From NCBI GenBank assembly GCA_045643825.1, contig JAZRFV010000063.1, forward strand, positions 1 to 5,366: a DNA stretch of 5,366 nt. Direction: 5' to 3'. Shown here one piece after another: positions 1-5,366 of this stretch. Origin of the DNA: Scatosoma sp045643825. GTDB taxonomy: Bacteria > Bacillota > Clostridia > Christensenellales > Borkfalkiaceae. How positions within the stretch are numbered: position 1 is the stretch's first letter; every line of letters starts with the position of its first letter. The translations under genes and the position numbers were made by a program. The notes under the pieces were generated by a model. The model did not search any database, was not told where the DNA came from, and saw only the letters and a list, made by a program, of their open reading frames with translations.

Positions 1-274
1 TTATGCGTTAAAAAATACAAACCTTGATTTCCTTGTATTGGATTGCACGTGCGGGGATTATGAAGGTGATTATCGTATTGGAGAACACAATTCAATCCCC
101 ATGATACGATTAATGTTGCCTTCCTTGAAAAAATGGGGCGCCATTACTGAAAAAACGCAGGTATATGCTTCGCATTTGGCTCCGTCCTTGCATAAATCTC
201 ATGAAGAAACGGTGGAAATTTTGCAAAAAGACGGCGTTTATGTAGCTTATGATGGTTTAAGTTTACAGTTATAA
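1..274 (+). CDS. MBL-fold hydrolase, PhnP-like (3' end only)
   Basis: The reading frame is open from the first complete codon (base 2) to the TAA at 272-274, so this is the last 90 codons of a gene that starts outside the window. The TTG at 38 is an internal Leu codon, not a start. The visible part fits the C-terminal half of metallo-beta-lactamase-fold phosphodiesterases of the PhnP type: a hydrophobic strand ending in an Asp (LVLDC, Asp codon 41-43) as candidate metal-bridging residue, an EHNS segment (His codon 86-88) matching the His of the family's 'gH/NHN' motif, then a strand with SHLAP matching the late 'THi' His, and a terminal VAYDGLSLQL matching the family's closing 'G.eva.DG' strand. 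The defining HxHxDH motif would lie upstream of the window. PhnP hydrolyses cyclic phosphodiesters in phosphonate breakdown, but many relatives have unknown substrates, so only the fold and a probable cytoplasmic phosphodiesterase role can be claimed. Confidence 0.8.
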   Translation, partial: YALKNTNLDFLVLDCTCGDYEGDYRIGEHNSIPMIRLMLPSLKKWGAITEKTQVYASHLAPSLHKSHEETVEILQKDGVYVAYDGLSLQL

Positions 275-292
275 AATTGCATCATAAATGGA

Positions 293-324
293 GTGTCGGC
301 GCAAATGTTAATTTGCGTCGATAT
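293..324 (+). repeat. Intercistronic hairpin, possible non-canonical terminator or processing site
   Basis: Bases 297-306 (CGGCGCAAAT) pair with 311-320 (ATTTGCGTCG) around the loop GTTA, giving ten pairs with one G-U wobble. The stem can be extended to 293/324 with U-A and G-U pairs. It sits in the 84-nt gap between the MBL-fold gene and the PHP gene. There is no T-run after it on either strand, so it is not a textbook intrinsic terminator. It could be a partial terminator, an mRNA processing or stabilising hairpin, or a protein-binding palindrome. It marks a plausible transcript boundary, but this is inference. Confidence 0.5.
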
Positions 325-346
325 TCAAAAGAATTATAAATTTCAT

Positions 347-352
347 AAGGAG
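347..352 (+). promoter_or_regulatory. Ribosome binding site of the PHP gene
   Basis: AAGGAG lies 6 nt before the ATG at 359, an ideal Shine-Dalgarno arrangement that fixes that start. Confidence 0.85.
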
Positions 353-358
353 TAAAAA

Positions 359-1369
359 ATGAAATATTTGATTAACCCAAACAAAACGCAATTTAAGGCG
401 AATTTACATTGTCATACCAACTTATCGGATGGGCATTGGACGCCTGAGCAGGTGAAAGAGGAATATAAAAAGCGCGGATATTCGGTAGTTGCCATTACCG
501 ATCACGAGCGTTTGGTTTCGCATAACGACTTAACGGACGATAGCATCTTGTTCCTGACGGCGTATGAGGTTTATATCAAAAATTTCCCGTTTGATGCGGT
601 GACAGACGCGCAGTCGCATATCAATCTTTACTCGAAAACGCCTGAAAATAAAATGCTGTATTTTACGCCTAACCATACAAAATATATTCCCAAAGAGGAT
701 TGGGAAAACGTAGAATATCACTACCTTGTAGAGAATCGGGAAATCTCTGTTCCCTTTATACAAAAGCTGATTGATGATGCGCGTAAACACGGCTTTTTAA
801 CGTGCCACAATCATCCTACTTGGTCGTTTGAAGATGAAAGTATTGCGGATGCTTACGAAAATTGCTTTGCGATGGAAATATACAATCATTCGGCGTATAT
901 GGTCGGCCATAACGAGCATAACGAACATTTTTACGACTATCAATTAAACAAAGGCAGAAAAATGGCTTTGATTGCGGCGGACGATAATCACAATTCCCGC
1001 GCGGTGGATGACCCTCGGTGCGATTCCTTTGGCGGCGTAACGTATATTTTGGCGGACAAGCTGGACTACGCTTCCGTAATAGACGCGCTTGAAAAACAAA
1101 ACTTCTATGCTTCGTGCGGGCCACAAATTTTTTCTTTGACCATCGATAACGGCGTATTAAACGTAAAAACTTCCCCTGCAAAACGTATCTGCTTTGTGAC
1201 GAATTGCCATAAGCGCGGCGTATTTGTTGCTACGCAAGGCGAAACGCTTATGCAGGGAGAATTTACCCTTAGCGAAAAAGTAAAATGGGTATACGTAGAA
1301 GTTATGGATGAGGTTGGAAATAAAGCTTATTCTCGTGCTTTCTTTAAGGAAGAGTTGGAGAATGCGTAA
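359..1369 (+). CDS. PHP-domain metal-dependent hydrolase (CehA/McbA-like)
   Basis: A 336-residue cytoplasmic protein with no signal peptide. The N-terminal PHP (polymerase and histidinol phosphatase) fold shows its metal ligands in order: HCH at 17-19, Asp24 in LSDG, TDHE at 47-50, Glu70 in YEV, His150 and His152 in CHNHP, a possible ligand in YNH (His177), and the closing D-x-H at 209-211 in ADDNH. That complete set predicts an active multi-metal phosphoesterase or hydrolase. From about residue 253 (GPQI) the protein continues as a predicted beta-rich module of about 80 residues, with NGVLNVKTSP and a terminal VYVEVMDEVGNKAYSRAFF strand pair, as in stand-alone PHP proteins of the CehA/McbA or COG0613 kind. 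No polymerase domain is present, so this is neither DnaE nor PolX. Substrate is not deducible; a phosphoester is likely from the family. It is the first gene of a tight cluster, and the membrane-protein gene follows 6 nt later in the same frame. Confidence 0.88.
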   Translation: MKYLINPNKTQFKANLHCHTNLSDGHWTPEQVKEEYKKRGYSVVAITDHERLVSHNDLTDDSILFLTAYEVYIKNFPFDAVTDAQSHINLYSKTPENKMLYFTPNHTKYIPKEDWENVEYHYLVENREISVPFIQKLIDDARKHGFLTCHNHPTWSFEDESIADAYENCFAMEIYNHSAYMVGHNEHNEHFYDYQLNKGRKMALIAADDNHNSRAVDDPRCDSFGGVTYILADKLDYASVIDALEKQNFYASCGPQIFSLTIDNGVLNVKTSPAKRICFVTNCHKRGVFVATQGETLMQGEFTLSEKVKWVYVEVMDEVGNKAYSRAFFKEELENA

Positions 1370-1375
1370 GAAAGC

Positions 1376-1966
1376 ATGGTGAATAATTTATTGTTTTCCA
1401 TTGCCGACATTTCAGAAAAAATGGTAAAAATACTCGATGGCGCAATGGGGATTTGGTATCCCATACTGTTTAATGCCATAGGGGTTATATCGATATTTTT
1501 GCAGTTTATGATTTTTCAAATGAAACGCAAAAAACAGATTGTTTTTGTGGGGATTTTGAGTGATATAGGCTGGCTTTCATATTTTGCATTACAAGGCGAT
1601 TTTATTAGTGGTACGGCAAATATAATCGGCATTATGAGCAAGATTATCATTTTGTTGCAAAACAAATATCATTGGGCGGAAAGCAAGCTGTGGAATATAT
1701 TTTTCGTAGTGTTTGCGGCGGTATTTTCCGTATTGACGTTTAAGGTATGGATGGATATTTTTGCATTGATAGCGTGTACGCTGTCGATACTTGCTTTCTT
1801 TATGACGAAAGAAAACAATATTCGAAAAGTCGCTTTATTCGCCTATTGTGCCTTCGCCTGCAACAGCATTTCAAAGCTGTATGTGGTGGCATTGATTGCG
1901 GATATTACCGCATTGATTTCTTGCATGCTCGCGTTGATTCGATATAAAAATGAGGACGTTGGTTGA
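1376..1966 (+). CDS. YgjV-like integral membrane protein
   Basis: A 196-residue, strongly hydrophobic protein. Likely membrane segments are about residues 28-48, 55-72, 76-95, 105-122, 124-143 and 150-187, the last long enough for one or two passes. A basic loop (QMKRKKQ, 48-54) follows the first segment, suggesting a cytoplasmic loop there. Length, segment pattern and the repeated short polar positions within helices (SDIGWLSYF, 62-70; ADITALISCM, 175-184) resemble the bacterial inner membrane protein YgjV family, whose function is not established. The ATG at 1376 has no good Shine-Dalgarno: a GGAG inside the preceding gene (1357-1360) is 15 nt away. Initiation probably depends on ribosomes finishing the PHP gene, whose TAA is just two codons upstream in the same frame. 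GTG at 1379 is an alternative start. Membrane location is firm; the family name is from pattern recognition only. Confidence 0.75.
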   Translation: MVNNLLFSIADISEKMVKILDGAMGIWYPILFNAIGVISIFLQFMIFQMKRKKQIVFVGILSDIGWLSYFALQGDFISGTANIIGIMSKIIILLQNKYHWAESKLWNIFFVVFAAVFSVLTFKVWMDIFALIACTLSILAFFMTKENNIRKVALFAYCAFACNSISKLYVVALIADITALISCMLALIRYKNEDVG

Positions 1967-1968
1967 TT

Positions 1969-1973
1969 AGGGG
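1969..1973 (+). promoter_or_regulatory. Ribosome binding site of the 44-aa peptide gene
   Basis: AGGGG ends 6 nt before the ATG at 1980, just after the membrane-protein stop codon. It supports independent translation of the small gene. Confidence 0.55.
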
Positions 1974-1979
1974 TTTATT

Positions 1980-2114
1980 ATGAAGAAATATGAAATGCTT
2001 GAATTGAAAGTAATTTTCTTTTATGAACAGGATATTATTACAAATTCAACAGGTGAAAGTGCCGATGATTTGGGCGGCTGGAATAATGATTGGTTCGCGC
2101 AAGGCAACGGTTAA
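1980..2114 (+). CDS. 44-aa peptide with leader-like N-terminus and Gly/Asn/Trp-rich tail
   Basis: A short gene, ATG at 1980 to TAA at 2112-2114, filling what would otherwise be a 157-nt gap. Its N-terminal half is MKKYEMLELKVIFFYEQDII (1-20), alternating hydrophobic and charged and ending in D-I-I-T-N-S (18-23). The second half (24-44) is polar and Gly-rich, with GGWNNDWF at 32-39 and a C-terminal QGNG. There is no Cys, no classical signal peptide and no membrane segment. I recall short Clostridia peptides starting with a K-Y-E-x-P-like motif, then an [ED]-[DV]-[IV]-[IV]-T-x-S motif and a Gly/Asp/Asn/Trp-rich tail, and this fits that pattern; that is memory, not a search. Support for it being real comes from its own AGGGG site, tight spacing to both neighbours, and a stop codon overlapping the next gene's RBS. 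Function is unknown: a precursor peptide, signal, or translational coupler are all possible. Confidence 0.7.
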   Translation: MKKYEMLELKVIFFYEQDIITNSTGESADDLGGWNNDWFAQGNG

Positions 2115-2119
2115 GGAGG
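2113..2119 (+). promoter_or_regulatory. Ribosome binding site of the secreted protein, overlapping the peptide's stop
   Basis: AAGGAGG is a perfect Shine-Dalgarno 4 nt before the ATG at 2124. Its first two bases are the last two bases of the peptide gene's TAA (TAAGGAGG), an arrangement typical of translational coupling. Confidence 0.85.
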
Positions 2120-2123
2120 TATT

Positions 2124-4304
2124 ATGAAAAAGAATACGATAAAAAAAGTAGTCGTTTTATCTTTATGTGGCTTGATGACATTGGCTTTTCACATCGGTAT
2201 AAAAGCATTAGACGTAACAGCAGATTCTCCTACGACCGTATATGTTTCGAAAAACGGTAGTAATTCTAATTCAGGGACGAATACAGCGCCTTACGCGACC
2301 TTTCAATATGCGCTTAGCAAAGTAGAGAACGGTGGTACGATTATTTTGCAAGACAGTGTAGCCGTGGGTGCTTGGACGGAGCACGATAAGACGGTTATGG
2401 TTAAGGGCGGCAGCTTGAACGCAACGTCAGTTCCGTCCTTGCAAATCAAAGACAATGTAACGTTTGTCAATACGAATATCCTTGTAAATACAGGCAGTTA
2501 TATCTGCGCAAACGGCTATACAGTGGTTATAGACGAGGGCGTTTCTTTGAGCAACGCAGTAGACATATTTGCAGGTGGCGATGAAGGTACGACGGTAGCA
2601 GGTACGAGTTTAACCTTGCTTTCAGGTACTTATAAAGGGGTGTACGGCGGTAGCCGAATGGGAACTGTCAATGGAGATACGCACCTTACGGTAGGCGGCA
2701 GCGTCAATGCAGCCCTTGACGTTTCCGATCATAAGGGAACGGCCATTTTCTTTGGCGGTGGTGCAAAAGATACGATTACGGGCGATACCTATCTGACGTT
2801 TGGAGAGAATGCAAAATCAACGCATCTGTTTGGCGGTTCGTACGGTAGCGGAGCGACGATTGGCGGCGAAGCAAATCTGATCGTGACGGGTGGCGAGTCC
2901 ATGAGTATGTTTGGCGGCAGTAAAGGCATTGATACGGGTTGTGACGTAAACGTAAAGGTTACGGGTGGTACGTTCGAGCAAATTTTCGGCGGTAGCGAGA
3001 GCGCAGTATTGACTGGTGATGTGGATTTACACGTGCTTGGCGGTACGATTACCCGCCGCATTTACGGTGGCTGTTATAACGATTACGGCATTGGATGGGA
3101 TACGTCGCATTCTGTAAACGGAAGCGTTCGACTTATCATCGGCGGGGAAACGAATATTACCTTCGGTTACAGTGGCGACGATAAGAGTATTTACGGACAC
3201 TCTCGCTATAAAACGAATTCAGCAACGGAAAATTCCCAAATTATTTTTGCGGACGAAACGGCTTATAACAAGTATAAAGATAAGCTGGGTGCGCAGGATA
3301 GTACGATGCAATGGATTTTGGGTAGCCTTTCCGAGGCGGATGCCGTGCATTATTATTCTTATTCGGTAGACGGGAACGTAATCACGCAAAATTGCGTTTA
3401 TCACCCGCTTGCGGCTACGGCAACAGTAAATCTTGATAATAATGCATTAAAATACACGGGCGTAGAAGTTACCCCTGTAAGTATTGCATACAGTGATGAT
3501 TGGGAATATGAAGAACTTGCGCTTTCCTATGTAAATAACGTTGAAGAGGGTACAGCGACTTATACAATCGGCGCGGAAAATACGATATTGACGAATACTT
3601 TTGAAATTAAAAAAGCGCCCGTTGTTTTGGGCGGTAGCGTACGTCTTTCTGCACCTGCGGGGCTTCGTTTCCAATCGAAAGTAGAAGAATCGCTTGTGAG
3701 CGAAGGCGCTACGTTTGGAACGTTGGTAATTCCCAAAGCCGTGCTTGGCGAAGCGGAGCTTACCTATGCAACGGCATCTGTACGTAATATTCCGCAAACG
3801 AAATGGGCAACGGATAGCGTAAAAGAGAATAATCCACAAGATTATGAAGAAGGTTATGCATATTTTAATGCTGTTTTGACGGATATACCTCAGGAATATT
3901 ACGATAAAGTGATTGTTGCGCGTAGTTATGCCTATCTAAACGGAGTATATTATTATTCTGATCCAATGGAACGTTCTATTGCGCAGGTTGCGGCGTATGC
4001 ATTTCAAGACGGTTATACGGAAAGTGTATTGTTTACATACGTGGATACGGCGTTGGCGAACGAAGCGCTTTCGTTGGACAGTAGGGTTGAAGTGAAGGAG
4101 GGACTTTCCTATCAATTAAAACTTACGGGCAATAAGGGCTACGTTGCGATTTGGCAATCGTCCGATGAACGCATTGCAAAAGTGGATAAAGATGGAAAGG
4201 TAACGGCTCTTCGCCCTGGTGAGGTAACGATAACGGCAAAAATCGGTAATAAAACGGTGGAATGTATCCTTGTTGTAAAGCAAAACTGGTCGGGGACGTA
4301 TTAA
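2124..4304 (+). CDS. Secreted modular protein: beta-solenoid repeats, Ig-like segment, GLRF domain, Big_2
   Basis: A 726-residue exported protein. Residues 1-33 form a Sec signal peptide: basic MKKNTIKK, a hydrophobic core, and probable cleavage after V-T-A (33). Residues 38-80 (VYVSKNGSNSNSGT, then APYATFQYAL and GGTIILQD) match the opening of right-handed parallel beta-helix proteins. Residues about 172-342 are a run of 25-36-residue repeats, each with an [IVM][FY]GGS turn, a TGD turn and a TGG turn, typical of stacked solenoid rungs. Residues 440-498 look like an Ig-like segment (YTGVEVTPV to FEIKKA). Residues 498-645 carry a GSVRLSAPAGLRFQSKV motif and a Tyr-rich region ending in RSIAQVAAYAF, a domain I recognise from clostridial surface proteins but cannot name. 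Residues 648-720 are a Big_2 domain (WQSSDERIAKVDKDGKVTAL, then GEVTITAKIG). There is no LPXTG motif, SLH repeat or C-terminal membrane anchor, so the protein is either released or held to the wall by one of these domains. A structural or adhesive role is inferred; no catalytic motif is evident. Confidence 0.88.
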   Translation: MKKNTIKKVVVLSLCGLMTLAFHIGIKALDVTADSPTTVYVSKNGSNSNSGTNTAPYATFQYALSKVENGGTIILQDSVAVGAWTEHDKTVMVKGGSLNATSVPSLQIKDNVTFVNTNILVNTGSYICANGYTVVIDEGVSLSNAVDIFAGGDEGTTVAGTSLTLLSGTYKGVYGGSRMGTVNGDTHLTVGGSVNAALDVSDHKGTAIFFGGGAKDTITGDTYLTFGENAKSTHLFGGSYGSGATIGGEANLIVTGGESMSMFGGSKGIDTGCDVNVKVTGGTFEQIFGGSESAVLTGDVDLHVLGGTITRRIYGGCYNDYGIGWDTSHSVNGSVRLIIGGETNITFGYSGDDKSIYGHSRYKTNSATENSQIIFADETAYNKYKDKLGAQDSTMQWILGSLSEADAVHYYSYSVDGNVITQNCVYHPLAATATVNLDNNALKYTGVEVTPVSIAYSDDWEYEELALSYVNNVEEGTATYTIGAENTILTNTFEIKKAPVVLGGSVRLSAPAGLRFQSKVEESLVSEGATFGTLVIPKAVLGEAELTYATASVRNIPQTKWATDSVKENNPQDYEEGYAYFNAVLTDIPQEYYDKVIVARSYAYLNGVYYYSDPMERSIAQVAAYAFQDGYTESVLFTYVDTALANEALSLDSRVEVKEGLSYQLKLTGNKGYVAIWQSSDERIAKVDKDGKVTALRPGEVTITAKIGNKTVECILVVKQNWSGTY
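2637..3149 (+). repeat. Protein-level tandem repeats (GG rungs of a beta-solenoid)
   Basis: Residues 172-342 of the secreted protein contain about six degenerate repeats. Their GG turns fall at about residues 175, 211, 237, 264, 289 and 315, giving steps of 36, 26, 27, 25 and 26. The core pattern is [IVM][FY]GGS, a variable stretch, TGD or similar, a beta strand, and a second GG. Rungs include MFGGSKGIDTGCDVNVKV and IFGGSESAVLTGDVDLHV. At DNA level only GGCGGTA/GGCGGCA pieces are conserved, so the repeats are old rather than a recent expansion. Confidence 0.75.
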
Positions 4305-4506
4305 TATACTAAAAGCGGAATTGATTGCAAAAGAAGGGGGCATGTCCTTGACAAACGTGACGAAGAATGGAAAAGGTACGCCTTCGAGGTGATGTAAAGA
4401 ATCAATGCAACTACGTGCAAAGCACCGGTTGCACTTGGTGAATTCTGGTAGAGAATATTTTCGATGACGTAAATTTGATTATTACTGGTAATTTTAAGAG
4501 GTTGAT
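4305..4506. other. 202-nt intergenic region with small alternative hairpins, no convincing gene
   Basis: No ORF here has both a credible start and RBS. Bases 4415-4420 (GTGCAA) can pair with 4429-4434 (TTGCAC), while 4406-4411 (TGCAAC) can pair with the overlapping 4428-4433 (GTTGCA), so the two stems exclude each other. CACC at 4423-4426 could also pair with GGTG at 4437-4440. A 12-bp palindrome ATTACTGGTAAT (4481-4492) lies just before the HAD gene's RBS. No T-tract terminator is seen after the secreted-protein gene, and no strong promoter. This is the most likely place for a transcript boundary, but its structures are weak and could be chance. Confidence 0.45.
4496..4501 (+). promoter_or_regulatory. 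Ribosome binding site of the HAD gene
   Basis: AAGAGG lies 5 nt before the ATG at 4507. It supports that start and hence an N-terminal extension of about 16 residues before the first HAD strand. Confidence 0.65.
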
Positions 4507-5325
4507 ATGAAAGATTATTATGGTAAAGATGCAACAAGGTTAAAGGATAAAAAGCTCTTTTTGTTTGATATGGACGGTACGATTTATCTTGGTGATAATC
4601 TCTTTGAAGGGGTGCCCGAATTATTACAAAAAATAGAAAATAAGGGGGGCAGGTACGTGTTCATTACGAACAATGCTTCCAAATCTGTATCCGATTACGT
4701 GGCAAAATTGCACCGCCTTGGCTTGACAAAGGTAACGGTAGAGCATTTCTTTACTTCCGCACAAGCAATGTTGATGTTACTCAAAGAAAAGCATGCAAAC
4801 GATTTGATTTATTTGCAAGGCACGAAATCTTTGGTTACAGAATACAAAGCGAGCGGTTTGAATATCACAACGGAATATACGGATAAAGCAGGGGCAATCG
4901 TCGTTGCGTTTGACACCGAATTGACGGGAGAAAAGATGTATAACACTTCCAAAATGCTGACCTTGCACGATTTGCCTTATTATGCAACCAATCCCGATTG
5001 GGTGTGTCCTGTGGAATTTGGCTACATTCCCGATTGCGGTTCGATGTGTCAAAGCTACGAGCGCGCAACAGGAAAAAAACCGATGTTTATTGGCAAACCG
5101 CAACCGACGATGATTTTTGAAGTAATGAAAAAATTTGGTGCAGCGCCCGAAGAAACGGTGGTAATCGGGGATAGATGTTATACGGATATTGCTTCGGGAA
5201 ACAATGCAGGCGTGGATACGGTATGCGTTTTAAGCGGTGAAGTGACGCTTGAAGAAGTGAACGAAGCGCAAGGCGTTGAAAAGCCTACGTTTTTATTGAA
5301 TCATGTAAAAGAAATTGAATTATAA
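4507..5325 (+). CDS. HAD-IIA family sugar-phosphatase-like hydrolase (NagD/pNPPase type)
   Basis: A complete 272-residue cytoplasmic phosphatase of the haloacid dehalogenase superfamily, of usual family length. All four HAD motifs are present: motif I DMDGT (21-25; nucleophile Asp21 and acid/base Asp23), motif II FITNN (52-56; Thr54), motif III Lys197 in GKPQP, and motif IV GDRCYTDI (221-228; Asp222 and Asp227 for Mg2+). The C2-type cap lies between motifs II and III, including NPDWVCPVE (162-170) and PDCGSM (175-180), where the family carries its substrate-specificity loop. Relatives dephosphorylate small metabolites such as nucleotides, sugar phosphates or phosphoglycolate; the exact substrate cannot be read from sequence. 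The next gene begins 14 nt downstream, suggesting co-transcription. The 202-nt gap upstream suggests its own promoter or a leader, though no strong promoter is visible. Confidence 0.93.
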   Translation: MKDYYGKDATRLKDKKLFLFDMDGTIYLGDNLFEGVPELLQKIENKGGRYVFITNNASKSVSDYVAKLHRLGLTKVTVEHFFTSAQAMLMLLKEKHANDLIYLQGTKSLVTEYKASGLNITTEYTDKAGAIVVAFDTELTGEKMYNTSKMLTLHDLPYYATNPDWVCPVEFGYIPDCGSMCQSYERATGKKPMFIGKPQPTMIFEVMKKFGAAPEETVVIGDRCYTDIASGNNAGVDTVCVLSGEVTLEEVNEAQGVEKPTFLLNHVKEIEL

Positions 5326-5339
5326 CAGTGGAATAAATA

Positions 5340-5366
5340 ATGGAAAGAATTTTAGAATATTTGAAC
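5340..5366 (+). CDS. Start of an unidentified gene (first 9 codons)
   Basis: ATG at 5340 begins MERILEYLN, open to the window's end. It lies 14 nt after the HAD stop on the same strand. Its RBS is weak (GTGGA, 5328-5332, 7 nt before the ATG). Nine residues are too few to assign a family. The tight spacing suggests it shares a transcript with the HAD gene. Confidence 0.5.

Noticed and set aside
313..340. TTGCGT and TATAAA with 16-bp spacing as a promoter for the PHP gene
   Set aside because: The -35 match is poor, and transcription would start on top of the RBS at 347-352, leaving almost no leader.
816..1181. 121-codon open frame on the - strand inside the PHP gene
   Set aside because: It lies wholly within a gene with intact conserved motifs, and its product is Arg-rich and low-complexity, as expected for an antisense shadow.
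2157..2171. Lipobox-like LSLCG in the signal peptide of the secreted protein
   Set aside because: Leu immediately before the Cys is not tolerated by the lipoprotein consensus, and the hydrophobic core before Cys15 would be too short. Signal peptidase I cleavage near residue 33 fits better.
3447..3839. 130-codon open frame on the - strand inside the secreted-protein gene
   Set aside because: It is an antisense shadow rich in Arg, Cys and Phe, without recognisable motifs, opposite a well-supported coding region.
4348..4376. TTGACA as a -35 promoter box
   Set aside because: The hexamer is perfect, but the position about 17 bp downstream reads AAAAGG, with no -10-like sequence.
4342..4392. 16-codon ORF beginning ATG after a GGGGG run
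   Set aside because: The G-run is only one base from the ATG, too close to be a useful RBS, and the peptide is very short. The frame is also open upstream, so it looks more like a remnant than a gene.
4411..4450. Resemblance of GTGCAAAGCACCGG to the core of the c-di-GMP-I (GEMM) riboswitch
   Set aside because: The upstream half of the aptamer and its tetraloop/receptor arrangement are not recognisable, and the pairing around the match differs from the known fold.
4301..4537. 78-codon - strand frame spanning the intergenic gap before the HAD gene
   Set aside because: Its start would lie inside the HAD coding region, it shows no family motif, and its composition looks random. It cannot be excluded entirely, because most of it covers non-coding DNA.
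1..5366. tRNA, rRNA, CRISPR array, insertion sequence or phage attachment site
   Set aside because: No cloverleaf, regular repeat-spacer pattern, transposase motif or terminal inverted repeats were seen on either strand.

Overview
The window is a compact, single-strand stretch of bacterial chromosome, moderately AT-rich, with every supportable gene on the + strand. Clear AAGGAG-type ribosome binding sites, short gaps between genes, a Gram-positive-style secreted protein with a C-terminal bacterial Ig-like (Big_2) domain, and no outer-membrane signatures point to a member of the Bacillota, most likely a gut-type Clostridia lineage. Anything below class is guesswork from sequence alone.

Layout. 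(1) 1-274: the C-terminal third of an MBL-fold hydrolase of the PhnP-like type, cut by the window edge. (2) 275-358: an 84-nt gap with a strong hairpin lacking a T-tract, then a good RBS. (3) 359-1369: a 336-residue PHP-domain metallohydrolase with near-complete metal ligands. (4) 1376-1966: a 196-residue integral membrane protein resembling the YgjV family. (5) 1980-2114: a 44-residue peptide gene that is easily missed, with its own RBS and a Gly/Asn/Trp/Asp-rich tail. (6) 2124-4304: a 726-residue secreted modular protein with a signal peptide, a repetitive GG-rung beta-solenoid, an Ig-like segment, a 'GLRF' domain and a C-terminal Big_2 domain. (7) 4305-4506: a 202-nt gap with no convincing gene, but with mutually exclusive small hairpins and coding-like open stretches. 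(8) 4507-5325: a complete HAD-IIA (NagD/pNPPase-like) phosphatase. (9) 5340-5366: the first nine codons of a further gene.

Genes 359-4304 are spaced by 6, 13 and 9 nt and probably form one transcript: PHP hydrolase, membrane protein, small peptide, secreted protein. The peptide's stop codon is embedded in the RBS of the secreted protein (TAAGGAGG), so those two are probably translationally coupled. The HAD gene and the following partial gene form a second tight pair. Three unrelated phosphoesterase folds (MBL, PHP, HAD) lie within about 5 kb, but nothing in the window names a common substrate.

The most interesting item is the 44-aa peptide next to the secreted repeat protein. Its hydrophobic leader-like half ending in a D-I-I-T-x-S motif and its polar Gly/Trp tail resemble a poorly described class of short Clostridia peptides. 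No maturation enzyme is visible, so any RiPP or signalling role is speculation.
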